From Gluconobacter potus (GTDB lineage: Bacteria; Pseudomonadota; Alphaproteobacteria; Acetobacterales; Acetobacteraceae): a stretch of 64,000 nt of DNA. Each line of letters opens with the position of its first letter. Positions within the stretch are counted from its first letter, which is position 1. The translations under genes and the position numbers were made by a program. Location of the stretch: NCBI RefSeq assembly GCF_015244705.1, contig NZ_JABCQF010000010.1, forward strand, positions 1-64,000, given 5' to 3'. The notes under the pieces are model-generated. The model saw nothing but the letters and a program-made list of their open reading frames with translations, did no database searches and was not told the origin of the DNA. Below are positions 26,816-35,217 of the stretch, one piece after another.

Positions 26816-28075
26816 TCAGTAGGGGACGCCGATCTGCTCGATGACCGTGGCAAGGGACGGGGCGAGCGGCATCATCGGGGCGAGCGTGGCCTGATAGGCG
26901 TGATACAGGTCTCCCTTGCCCTTGTAGATCGTTTCGGTAGGCTCGCCTTCGGGGCTGACTTCGTTGAACCAGCTCCCGAAATCGCGGTCGATCAGGGTTG
27001 TGTCGATATAGTCCCAGATCATGCGGTACCAGTGTTCGTAATGGGGGTTGCCGGTCCGTTTGTAGAGGTTGATGGCCGCCGTCAGGGCTTCGGCCTGCGC
27101 CCAGTGGATGCGACTGCGGTTGTGCGGCCCGTGCTCCCAGTTGATGGTGTAGAGCATGCCGGGCCGACCATCGGCGTTCCATCCGGTGTTCATCCCGGTC
27201 TCGAACAGGGCCTGCGCGTCGTGCAGCATCCATTCCGGCGTTGCGAGGCCGTGACGCAGCAGGGCGGCTTCAAGCTTCAGGGTCAGATGGGCCCATTCCA
27301 CGAAATGCCCGGGCGTCATGCCGTAGGGGCGCAGATCATCGTTGGGTTTGTCGCTGTGATAGTCGCGCATGAGCGTCCAGTTGCGGTTGAAATGCTCCGG
27401 CATCGCGAATCCTTCCGCGGCGGCCAGTTCATGCACGAAGCGCGTGACGATGCGCCGGGCGCGATGGAGCCATTTCACGTCACCGGTGACGTCCGCCAGC
27501 GCCATGAAGGCCTCGGTAGAGTGCATGTTGCTGTTGGCGCCGCGATAGTCTTCCTCGTCCGACCAGTCCGGGGCGAAGCTCTCGCGCATGACGCCTTCCT
27601 CCTCGCTCCAGAAATGGGTTTCGATCTGATCGATCGCATCCCGGAGCAGATCGCCCGCGCCCTCCGCCCCGATCAGGACGGCCGAGGATGCGGCGAGGGC
27701 TACGAAAGCGTGCAGGTAAGCCTGCTTGCGGTCATTGTCCTTGTCCGCGAAATGCTGCCAGCCGCCATGGGCATCATCACGGAAATTCGTGCGCAGGGCA
27801 TGGATTCCATGGGCGACGAGCGGCGCGCTTCCAGGGAGACCCTGAAGCTCGGCCACGGCATAGGCATGCACGCAGCGCGCGGTCAGCGTGGCTTCGGGTT
27901 TCGCATTTTCAGGCAGCGTGCCTTCCAGATCCAGCCCGGTAAAACCGCCGTCTATGCACCCGCCCTTGCTGAAATCCAGAAGGCGGCGACCCTGCATTTC
28001 CAGCCACGTCCGGTGAGAGGGGCGGCGGATCCAGCTGTCGCGGCTGAGGAGGGTGGGTGAAAGGCGGTCGGTCAT
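26816..28075 (-). CDS. AGE-family aldose-ketose isomerase (mannose isomerase/YihS-like)
   Basis: A 419-residue (alpha/alpha)6-barrel protein of the N-acylglucosamine 2-epimerase superfamily. It resembles YihS and D-mannose isomerase along its length, for example HGIHALRTNFRDDAHGGW, FWSEEEGVMRESFAPDWSDE, YRGANSNMHSTEAFMALADV, TPGHFVEWAHLTLKLEAALL and INWEHGPHNRSRIHWAQAEAL. Conserved histidines in these blocks are the likely catalytic residues. Such enzymes interconvert mannose and fructose (or, for YihS, sulfoquinovose and sulfofructose). No sulfoquinovose genes are near, so mannose/fructose or a related sugar is more likely. It is divergent from rpe. Confidence 0.85.
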   Translation of the reverse strand: MTDRLSPTLLSRDSWIRRPSHRTWLEMQGRRLLDFSKGGCIDGGFTGLDLEGTLPENAKPEATLTARCVHAYAVAELQGLPGSAPLVAHGIHALRTNFRDDAHGGWQHFADKDNDRKQAYLHAFVALAASSAVLIGAEGAGDLLRDAIDQIETHFWSEEEGVMRESFAPDWSDEEDYRGANSNMHSTEAFMALADVTGDVKWLHRARRIVTRFVHELAAAEGFAMPEHFNRNWTLMRDYHSDKPNDDLRPYGMTPGHFVEWAHLTLKLEAALLRHGLATPEWMLHDAQALFETGMNTGWNADGRPGMLYTINWEHGPHNRSRIHWAQAEALTAAINLYKRTGNPHYEHWYRMIWDYIDTTLIDRDFGSWFNEVSPEGEPTETIYKGKGDLYHAYQATLAPMMPLAPSLATVIEQIGVPY

Positions 28076-28231
28076 GAGGCACTCCGGGCAGGTCGACAGA
28101 TGTGGCTATCAGGACGTTTCAGGGACGCCGGGGTTCCGGAAGGGTGTGTGGACAGACATGATGCTCACGAAGATGCGCACGGATGCGGATGTGGCTTGCG
28201 TCGCGCGATGGGTTTGCCGATACATGACAGT

Positions 28232-28909
28232 ATGACTGACCGTCCTTCGATCATCGTCGCTCCCAGCCTTCTGGCTGCTGACTTTTCCCGCCTCGGGGAA
28301 GAGATCGCCTCCATTGCGCGTGCGCCCTGGCTTCATCTTGATGTGATGGACGGGCATTTCGTGCCGAATATCTCGTTTGGCCCTCCGGTCATTGCGGCCC
28401 TTCGCAAGCATACGGATGCGAAATTCGACGTCCATCTGATGATCGATCCGGTGGACCCGTATCTGGAGGCCACTGCGAAAGCAGGCGCCGATCACATCAC
28501 GGTGCATGTCGAGAACGCGCCTCATCTGCACCGTTCGCTTCAGACCATCCGCGCCCTGGGCTGTCGTCCCGGCGTTGCCATCTGTCCGGCGACGCCTGCC
28601 GTGGCGCTGTCGGAAGTCATGGATCTGGTGGACATCATCCTCGTGATGACGGTCAATCCGGGATTCGGCGGCCAGAGTTTCCTCGACAGCCAGCTTTCCA
28701 AGATCAGGACGCTCGCGGAAATGAGCCGGGAGAGCGGTCGGGACATCATCCTTGCCGTGGATGGGGGGATCGACCCCAGTACGGCACCGCGCGTGGTTGA
28801 GGCCGGTGCCACCATGCTCGTTGCCGGATCGGCCATTTTCGGAAAAGAGGACCGGGATGCTGCCATCAGGGCGCTTGAAGGACCGTTCGTGGAACAGATT
28901 ACCGGATGA
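28232..28909 (+). CDS. rpe: ribulose-phosphate 3-epimerase
   Basis: A 225-residue TIM-barrel enzyme with the family signatures IVAPSLLAADFSRLGEEI, WLHLDVMDGHFVPNISFGP, VHLMI, VNPGFGGQSF and LAVDGGI. It interconverts ribulose 5-phosphate and xylulose 5-phosphate in the pentose phosphate pathway, the main sugar route in Gluconobacter. The ATG at 28232 matches the family N-terminus (MTDRPSIIVAPSLLAADF); the frame is open further upstream without homology. The ribosome site is weak. The next gene overlaps by four bases. Confidence 0.96.
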   Translation: MTDRPSIIVAPSLLAADFSRLGEEIASIARAPWLHLDVMDGHFVPNISFGPPVIAALRKHTDAKFDVHLMIDPVDPYLEATAKAGADHITVHVENAPHLHRSLQTIRALGCRPGVAICPATPAVALSEVMDLVDIILVMTVNPGFGGQSFLDSQLSKIRTLAEMSRESGRDIILAVDGGIDPSTAPRVVEAGATMLVAGSAIFGKEDRDAAIRALEGPFVEQITG

Positions 28910-30558
28910 CAGGCAGTCGCTGGCTTCGAGGTCTTCGTCTCTCCCTTGCCCGTCTGCCCTTCGGGGGGCCTGCTTCCGAAGGCCCAGTGCATGCGTTCCG
29001 TGATCCCTGGAAAGGCGATCCGGATCAGGGTGCACGCCTGATTGGTGGCCATTTCCGTTTCGACCGACAGGACTATCCGCTGCCGAACGGAAACTGGGAG
29101 CGTGGTCCCTGGCCGGAGCCGGTGCGCGAATGGCTCCACGGCTTCAACTGGTTGCGGGATCTGCGGACCCTCGGGAGCGACAGGGCCCGCCTGACCGCGC
29201 GGGGACTCGTCAGTGACTGGCTGGCGCATCCGCCAACCGATCCGCTGGTTCGCGATGCGTGTGTCACGGGGTCCCGCCTGGCGTCGTGGCTGTCCAATCA
29301 TGAGTTCTGCCTGGCCTCTGCCGATCCGCGGCTTCAGCAGCGTCTGATGGAACGGATGCTGGTGGAGGGCCGGACCATCGCTGCCCTTCTGCCTCTGCCC
29401 CCGCAGGGCACGCGTGGCCTGATGGCATTCCGGGGACTGCTGGCGGCAGCCATGGCGATGCCTGAGCAGACGGGGTTCATGTCCCGATTCCTGCGGTATC
29501 TGCCCGGGGAACTGGAGCGGCTGGTTCTGGCGGATGGCACAGTGGTGGAGCGCAGCCCGGAGGCGCAGTTCCTTGTTGCGCGGGAACTGGCGGAAATGTC
29601 CGTCATGTTCCGTACCGCCCATGCCAGTGTTCCGCCCTTTATCGATCGGGCGCTGGACAAGGTCTGTCCCGTGCTGCGGGCGATGCGGCATGGGGATGGC
29701 GGTCTTGCGGTTTTTAACGGGGCAAACGAGCGGCACAGTGCGGCTGTGGAAGACGTTCTGGCGCAGGGCTCGCGGCAGAAGCTGATTGCGCCTGCCATGC
29801 CGCAGGGAAAATTCACGCGGCTGGCACTCGGCAAATCACTGCTGCTCGTGGACAGCGGTCCCCCCGCGCCAGCCGGTTTTGACAGCATGGCGCATGCCGG
29901 AACGCTGTCCTTCGAATTCTCGCACCAGCGTCATCGCCTGTTCGTGAATTGCGGAAGCGCCGTGGTCGGGGCCTGGCGTGATGCCATGCGATGCAGTGCC
30001 GCGCATACGGTACTGGTAGCAGATGGTCTGTCGTCCGCGGACTTCGGACCGGATGGCGGCATGACGCGCCGGCCGGTTACCGTGTCCTGCGATCATCAGA
30101 CGGACGGTTCCGCGCACTGGCTGGATCTGTCGCATGATGGCTACCACGCGCCGCTGGGCGCAAAATGGACCCGTCGCCTGTATTTCGGCTCTGATGGCGA
30201 GGATCTGCGCGGGCAGGAAATCATTGATGGGGAACGCAATATCGACTTTGCCATCCGCTTCCATATCCATCCGGATGTGAAAGTGACGCAGGATGATGAG
30301 GACATCATTCTGCAGGTTGGCGGGGCGATCTGGCGTTTCAGGCAGCGTGACGGCGCCGTGCGGCTGGAAAACGACGTTTATCTGGGGCGCGGAAAGCGCG
30401 AAGTCTGCCAGCAGATCATCATTACGCCGCGGGCCCTTCCTGACGTGGCTCCGCCGGAAGGAGAGGCCCCACCGGCTGATGAAAAAACTGACGCCGAGAA
30501 GGCGGTCAAACGCACGCATCAGAGCGTGACCTGGCTGCTCGAACGCATCCCGGAATAG
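28906..30558 (+). CDS. heparinase II/III family protein
   Basis: A 550-residue protein with an alpha-helical N-terminal region (FNWLRDLRTLGSD, TGSRLASWLSNHEF) and a beta-rich C-terminal heparinase II/III-like domain (LALGKSLLLVDSGPPAP, AHAGTLSFEFSHQRHRLFVNCGS, AAHTVLVADGLSSADFG, YHAPLGAKWTRRLYFGSDGEDLRG). True members are polysaccharide lyases, but this alphaproteobacterial group is uncharacterised. It has no obvious signal peptide. Its ATG overlaps the rpe stop (ATGA). The C-terminus has a charged, Pro-rich tail. A role in surface polysaccharide is possible, given the glycosyltransferase that follows. Confidence 0.85.
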   Translation: MTGSRWLRGLRLSLARLPFGGPASEGPVHAFRDPWKGDPDQGARLIGGHFRFDRQDYPLPNGNWERGPWPEPVREWLHGFNWLRDLRTLGSDRARLTARGLVSDWLAHPPTDPLVRDACVTGSRLASWLSNHEFCLASADPRLQQRLMERMLVEGRTIAALLPLPPQGTRGLMAFRGLLAAAMAMPEQTGFMSRFLRYLPGELERLVLADGTVVERSPEAQFLVARELAEMSVMFRTAHASVPPFIDRALDKVCPVLRAMRHGDGGLAVFNGANERHSAAVEDVLAQGSRQKLIAPAMPQGKFTRLALGKSLLLVDSGPPAPAGFDSMAHAGTLSFEFSHQRHRLFVNCGSAVVGAWRDAMRCSAAHTVLVADGLSSADFGPDGGMTRRPVTVSCDHQTDGSAHWLDLSHDGYHAPLGAKWTRRLYFGSDGEDLRGQEIIDGERNIDFAIRFHIHPDVKVTQDDEDIILQVGGAIWRFRQRDGAVRLENDVYLGRGKREVCQQIIITPRALPDVAPPEGEAPPADEKTDAEKAVKRTHQSVTWLLERIPE

Positions 30559-30583
30559 GCTGTTTCGTGTCCGGGATGCGATT

Positions 30584-31702
30584 GTGAAGATACTTGAAAT
30601 CACCAACGTGGATTTTGCGCTCCGGCAGTTCCTGCTGCCGCTGATGCGGGAGCTGCGTGATGCCGGGCATGACGTTCAGGGGGCCTGTGCCGAAGGCTCC
30701 CATCTGGAGCCTGTGCGGGCCGAGGGCTTTACGGTGCATGGTGTTCCGATGGCCCGCTCCTTTTCCCCAATGGCGCAGTACAGGGCATTTGTTGCTCTGG
30801 TGAGGCTGATCCGGCGGGAAAAGCCTGATCTGGTCCATGGGCACATGCCGATCAGCGGAATTCTGGCGCGCTTTGCCGCGCGGCTCTGCGGAGTGCGCGT
30901 CGTGGCCTATACCTGCCATGGCTTCCTGTTCAATCAGCCGGGATCATGGCGTCGCCGGATGCTTTCCCTGATCCTGGAATGGGCGGCAGGGCGCATAACG
31001 GATCTGTATATGACGGTCTCCCGTGAAGAGGCGCGGGACGCACGCCGGCTGCATCTGAACCGTAACCCCATTGCCATCGGCAACGGTCGTGATCCCCGGC
31101 GCTACCATCCCGATCCGGAGACGCGTGCACGCTTGCGCAGGGAGCTCGGGGTGCCGGAAGACCGGCCGGTGGTCATCGTGGTGTCGCGCCTGGTGCGGCA
31201 CAAGGGTCATCCCGAACTGCTGCGTGCGATGGAAGACGTGCCGGAGGCGGAGCTCTGGGTGGTTGGGGAGCGTCTGCCTTCGGATCATGGTGCAGATCTG
31301 ACGGCAGCCTTCGAGTGCGCGCGCGACCGTCTTGGCCCGCGTCTGCGGATGCTTGGATATCGTGAAGACGTCCCGGAGTTGCTGAGGGCCGCAGATGTGT
31401 TTGCGCTGCCCAGCCATTTCGAGGGGCTGCCCATGTCGGTCATCGAAGCGATGCTGACGGGATTGCCGGTCGTGGCGACGGATGTCCGGGGGCCGAGAGA
31501 GCAGGTGCTGGACGGCAAAACGGGATTTCTGGTTCCGCCGGGCCTGTCCATGCCTCTCGCAAAGGCTCTGCGCACACTGACGCAGGATGCAGCGTTAAGA
31601 CAGAAGATGGGCGCGGCCGGACGGCAGGTCGCGCTTGAGGCGTATGACGAACGGCATATCCTGAAGCATGTCGTGGCGCTTATGGAAAAAGCCTGTTCCT
31701 GA
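30584..31702 (+). CDS. family 4 glycosyltransferase
   Basis: A 372-residue GT-B glycosyltransferase. The N-terminal acceptor domain contains PDLVHGHMPISGILARFAA and the C-terminal nucleotide-sugar domain contains VVSRLVRHKGHPELL and the EX7E-type motif in FEGLPMSVIEAMLTGLPVVA. It would add a sugar to a lipid-linked or surface glycan on the cytoplasmic face. The start is a GTG preceded by a GGGA-like site. It lies 25 bases after the heparinase-like gene, probably in the same transcript. Sugar and acceptor are unknown. Confidence 0.9.
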   Translation: MKILEITNVDFALRQFLLPLMRELRDAGHDVQGACAEGSHLEPVRAEGFTVHGVPMARSFSPMAQYRAFVALVRLIRREKPDLVHGHMPISGILARFAARLCGVRVVAYTCHGFLFNQPGSWRRRMLSLILEWAAGRITDLYMTVSREEARDARRLHLNRNPIAIGNGRDPRRYHPDPETRARLRRELGVPEDRPVVIVVSRLVRHKGHPELLRAMEDVPEAELWVVGERLPSDHGADLTAAFECARDRLGPRLRMLGYREDVPELLRAADVFALPSHFEGLPMSVIEAMLTGLPVVATDVRGPREQVLDGKTGFLVPPGLSMPLAKALRTLTQDAALRQKMGAAGRQVALEAYDERHILKHVVALMEKACS

Positions 31703-31709
31703 AACCCTG

Positions 31710-34088
31710 TCAGCCCTGGAAAAGCTTGAGGATCATTGAGGACTGCCCATCCATGATCGAAAGGGACTGCACGGCGAGCTGCTGTTTGGTCTGGGCGGAA
31801 AGAAGCAGAACGCTCTGTTTTGCCAGATCGGCGTCGGTCAGGGCGGATATTCCGGTGGTGATGGCATCCTGCTGGGCGGCGGTGTTCTTCGTCAGCTGCG
31901 AAATGAGGTTGGTGCTGTCGCCAAGGTTGGCGTTGATGGACGTCATTTTCGAAATGGCCGCTGTTACGGCTCCGATCGCGACCTGATAACCGCTGACCTG
32001 CTGGCCTGTGATCGTACTTCCAGAAAAGTTTCTGCTGTCTGCGGCCAGCAGAAAGCTGTTGGCTGGTACGGAATGGTAGACGGAAAGGTAGGTATCCAGC
32101 GTACTGTCATAAGGGTGCTGGATGTTGCTGAAGACAGAAGGTGCTGCTGGCGTTGCCCAGACAGGCGTTCCGTCATCGGCGGTGACCGTGCCGGAAGGAA
32201 GGGAGCCCGCGATATTCGAACCGCTTGCAACGATGGAAAGCGTGCCGCTGTCGATGCTGCTGGAAGCCGTACTGATGCCCAGGGAGGTCAGCGTGTCGAC
32301 GATCGGGGTGAACAGACTGTCCTGATACGTGGAGGGGGACGTCATGTCGGGTGTGACGTTTACGGCCACGATATTCTGCGTCTCTCCCTGCGGAAAGTCG
32401 GAAGATGAGGAGACGGCATAGGTCAGATTGCCGGTTGTTCCGTCCTTTTCAAGGCTGACATACGTGGGAACGCCTGTGGGAGTTGTGGAGATTGCGAAGA
32501 CCGTACTCCCACCGCTTTGTGAAATGATTTTTGAAGGTGCAGGAATGCCGGTGGTGGCATCCACGGTCATTGCCGGCGTGCTGTCGACCAGGGACTGGAG
32601 ACTGCCGGCTATGGTCTGCGAACTGGAAAGCTTTCCGTCGCTGGTCGTCTGGTTCAGGACGAGCTGGTAGCCATCCTTTCCGGCAGCGGTGCCATTCGTG
32701 TTGAAATCCATCCGGGTGGCAATGGGATCGGCGAGGCTGGCCTGGGCAGAGCTCAGGCTGACCTGCTGCCCGTAGGTGGAAACGAAGCTTTCCGTTGAAG
32801 GTGTGGTCTTGATGTTCCCGCTGCTGTCGTAAGCCAGGGTGCCATCGTCATTTCTCTGGGCGACGGAGACGGTTTTGGTATCACTCGACACGGCAACGAT
32901 GTGGCCGGACAGAGGCGCCGTGTTGATGGCATTGGTCAGAGCGGAGACACTGGGGCTGGAAGACAGGGACGGCGCGTAGATGTTCCCGCCGCTGATGGTC
33001 AGTGCGCCATCGGTGCTGCTGCGGTCGACATGGAAACCCTGGCCGGAAATGGCTGTCATGAATGTGTCCGAAATGGCCTCGTCGTCCATTTTCCCCGATC
33101 CGGCGGATGTTATGGTGACGGGGGTGATCACGCTCTGTGCGGTGGGATTGCCCAACGCATCGAATGCAGAACTCACGGTATAGACCGGATTGCCGTTGCT
33201 GCCCTGCGAGACCTGAATGGCTTCGCCGGAATTCAGCGTATAGAATTTCACACCGTTCGGATCAGTGTACTGGGACGTGATAACGGTGTTGGTGCCGGAT
33301 GTCAGGTCGCCGGTGCTCGGATCCCACTGAAGATCCGCTCCCCCTCCTATGGCGGTATTGATCGTGGCCAGCGTGGATGTTCCCGGATTATTGGCTCCGG
33401 TATCGCTTTCCTCGGCGACGAACTGGTACTGGACTGCCGGATCCTGGGCCGTTCCGGTGCCGGTGGCCTGGGCGATATTGTGTAGGGTCAGGGTGGTGGT
33501 TTTGGGGCCGGCAATGACCAGGGATTCCGGGTCGAACGGAATGGTGACACCGGCCTGATCGACGTTGAGGCCTGAAAGGCCGAGCCCTGCGGAGGTGGCA
33601 TTGTTGCCGGCCATCTTGAGCGTCCCGCCATACACGTCCAGCGACGTAGACGCGGTACTGTAATTGACGCCGCTGACGAGGGCGCCCGCCAGAAGATTGA
33701 CGCCGTTGAATGTGGCGGATGAGGCCATGGAGTCGATCTGGGTCAGTGTCTGGGAAATCTGGGTATTGATGGTGCTGGTGTCGATGCCGGTATTCTGCCC
33801 CTCGCTGATATTGGCGGCGAGGGAGGTCAGGGCATTGTTGATGAGTGTGCCTTGGGCACTGGCCGTCTGGACGATCTGTCCGAGAACATTCAGGCCTTGT
33901 GAAATGCCGGTCAGGGCAGAGGACTGGGCCTGCATGGTGTTGGCAATGGAATAGATCGCCGGATTGTCCGAGGCGGTCGAGACGCTCTTTCCGGTTGAGA
34001 CTGCTGTTTCGGTCTTGTTCAGCGCAGTGGTGGCCTGGGACAGGGCCTGGAGCCCGGAGAGAACGGCGGCATTATTCACACTCAGCAC
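31710..34088 (-). CDS. very large flagellin with a long variable central region
   Basis: A 792-residue flagellin. The D0/D1 ends are typical: LSVNNAAVLSGLQALSQATT and GKSVSTASDNPAIYSIANTM at the N-terminus, ADLAKQSVLLLSAQTKQQLA and IMDGQSSMILKLF at the C-terminus. Between residues about 160 and 680 lies a Ser/Thr/Gly-rich, beta-type insert with almost no charged patches and no Cys, which would form outer D2/D3 domains on the filament. Most flagellins are 270-500 residues, so this is unusually long. The start is a GTG with GAGAAG upstream. It is an orphan gene with no other flagellar gene in the window. It may be an extra or the main filament protein. Confidence 0.9.
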   Translation of the reverse strand: MLSVNNAAVLSGLQALSQATTALNKTETAVSTGKSVSTASDNPAIYSIANTMQAQSSALTGISQGLNVLGQIVQTASAQGTLINNALTSLAANISEGQNTGIDTSTINTQISQTLTQIDSMASSATFNGVNLLAGALVSGVNYSTASTSLDVYGGTLKMAGNNATSAGLGLSGLNVDQAGVTIPFDPESLVIAGPKTTTLTLHNIAQATGTGTAQDPAVQYQFVAEESDTGANNPGTSTLATINTAIGGGADLQWDPSTGDLTSGTNTVITSQYTDPNGVKFYTLNSGEAIQVSQGSNGNPVYTVSSAFDALGNPTAQSVITPVTITSAGSGKMDDEAISDTFMTAISGQGFHVDRSSTDGALTISGGNIYAPSLSSSPSVSALTNAINTAPLSGHIVAVSSDTKTVSVAQRNDDGTLAYDSSGNIKTTPSTESFVSTYGQQVSLSSAQASLADPIATRMDFNTNGTAAGKDGYQLVLNQTTSDGKLSSSQTIAGSLQSLVDSTPAMTVDATTGIPAPSKIISQSGGSTVFAISTTPTGVPTYVSLEKDGTTGNLTYAVSSSSDFPQGETQNIVAVNVTPDMTSPSTYQDSLFTPIVDTLTSLGISTASSSIDSGTLSIVASGSNIAGSLPSGTVTADDGTPVWATPAAPSVFSNIQHPYDSTLDTYLSVYHSVPANSFLLAADSRNFSGSTITGQQVSGYQVAIGAVTAAISKMTSINANLGDSTNLISQLTKNTAAQQDAITTGISALTDADLAKQSVLLLSAQTKQQLAVQSLSIMDGQSSMILKLFQG

Positions 34089-34473
34089 GGATCTGTACTT
34101 CTCAGAAAACGCAGGATGTTACGAGGATGTCAGCCTCGATATAATTTTCCGTTAATGGCAGGAGTGTCTGTCTTTCAGCGGCGAAAAAATTTTTCCGGAC
34201 ATTCTGTATCGAAGGGATTGGGTATTGGGGATGGAATTGCAGGCCCGGAGAATTTTAATGGAAGCATGAATTAATACTTAAGGATGTGAAATACATTTAT
34301 TCATTGTAATTTGCAAAGCATCCATAATTCACTATTCTGTTTTGGTGTTATTATCAGGACTAAAATACTCTGGTTATGATGACTTCGATTCTCCCGTAAA
34401 CTTGTCTTTTGTTTCTGCGCTATTTTCATGAGACTGTCGTCGCACGAGATGATTGAAGACAAAGGTATTCCCC
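34089..34473. other. AT-rich divergent intergenic region between the flagellin and lutA
   Basis: No gene is supported here. The sequence is much richer in A and T than its surroundings and must hold the promoters of the flagellin (minus) and lutABC (plus). I did not find a confident -35/-10 pair or palindrome. Confidence 0.5.
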
Positions 34474-35217
34474 ATGAAGGTCGGTCTGTTCGTTCCATGT
34501 TACGTGGACATGTTTCACCCCGAGACAGGAATTGCGACTCTGGAACTGCTGGAGCGCTTTGGGCTGTCCGTCGAGTATCCCGTTGACCAGACATGCTGTG
34601 GCCAGCCCATGACCAATACGGGCTGCGAGCGTGAAGCGGCCAAGACGGAAGAACTGTTCGTCCGTAATTTTGAAAAATACGATTATATTGTCACGCCATC
34701 CGGAAGCTGCACGAATCAGGTCCGCAACAACATGACGGCCATCGAGCAGAGCGACGCCGTCAAACACGTTCGCAGCCGGACCTACGAACTGGTCGAGTTC
34801 CTGCATGATGTCCTGAAAGTCGATGCCTTTCCCTGGGCCGAGTTTCCGCATCGTGTTGCGCTTCACAACAACTGCAACACGCTGCGGAACCTGCGGATCG
34901 CCAGCATGACCGAGCGCCGTGAGGAGCCCTTTTCCAAGCCAAAAGCGCTCCTGAAGATGGTCAAGGGGATCGAATTCGCCGATCTGACGCGGCCTGATGA
35001 ATGCTGCGGCTTTGGCGGGACGTTCTCCGTGTTCGAGGAAGGTGTCTCGGCCAAGATGGGTCAGGACAAGGTTACGGACCAGCTGAAATCCGGGGCGGAA
35101 TATGTCACGTCCTCCGACAGCTCCTGCATGATGCATCAGGAAGGCTGTGCCCGGCGGATGGGCGCCAATCTCAAATACATCCACATCGCCCAGATCCTGA
35201 ATGGAGCACGCGCATGA
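34474..35217 (+). CDS. lutA: L-lactate utilisation Fe-S protein LutA/LldE
   Basis: A 247-residue protein with two CCG-type cysteine-rich domains: VGLFVPCYVDMFHPETG then DQTCCGQPMTN in the first half, and HNNCNTLR then DECCGFGGTFSVF in the second. These bind Fe-S clusters. LutA, LutB and LutC together oxidise L-lactate to pyruvate. The ATG at 34474 is preferred, with AAAGG upstream; an in-frame codon at 34453 would add seven residues. lutB overlaps the stop (ATGA). No lactate permease or LutR-type regulator lies beside it. Confidence 0.93.
   Translation: MKVGLFVPCYVDMFHPETGIATLELLERFGLSVEYPVDQTCCGQPMTNTGCEREAAKTEELFVRNFEKYDYIVTPSGSCTNQVRNNMTAIEQSDAVKHVRSRTYELVEFLHDVLKVDAFPWAEFPHRVALHNNCNTLRNLRIASMTERREEPFSKPKALLKMVKGIEFADLTRPDECCGFGGTFSVFEEGVSAKMGQDKVTDQLKSGAEYVTSSDSSCMMHQEGCARRMGANLKYIHIAQILNGARA

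Noticed and set aside
26816-28075. Sulfoquinovose pathway suggested by the YihS-like isomerase and sulfur genes
   Set aside because: No sulfoquinovosidase, sulfofructose kinase, aldolase or transporter genes of that pathway are present, and the sulfur operon lies 19 kb away.
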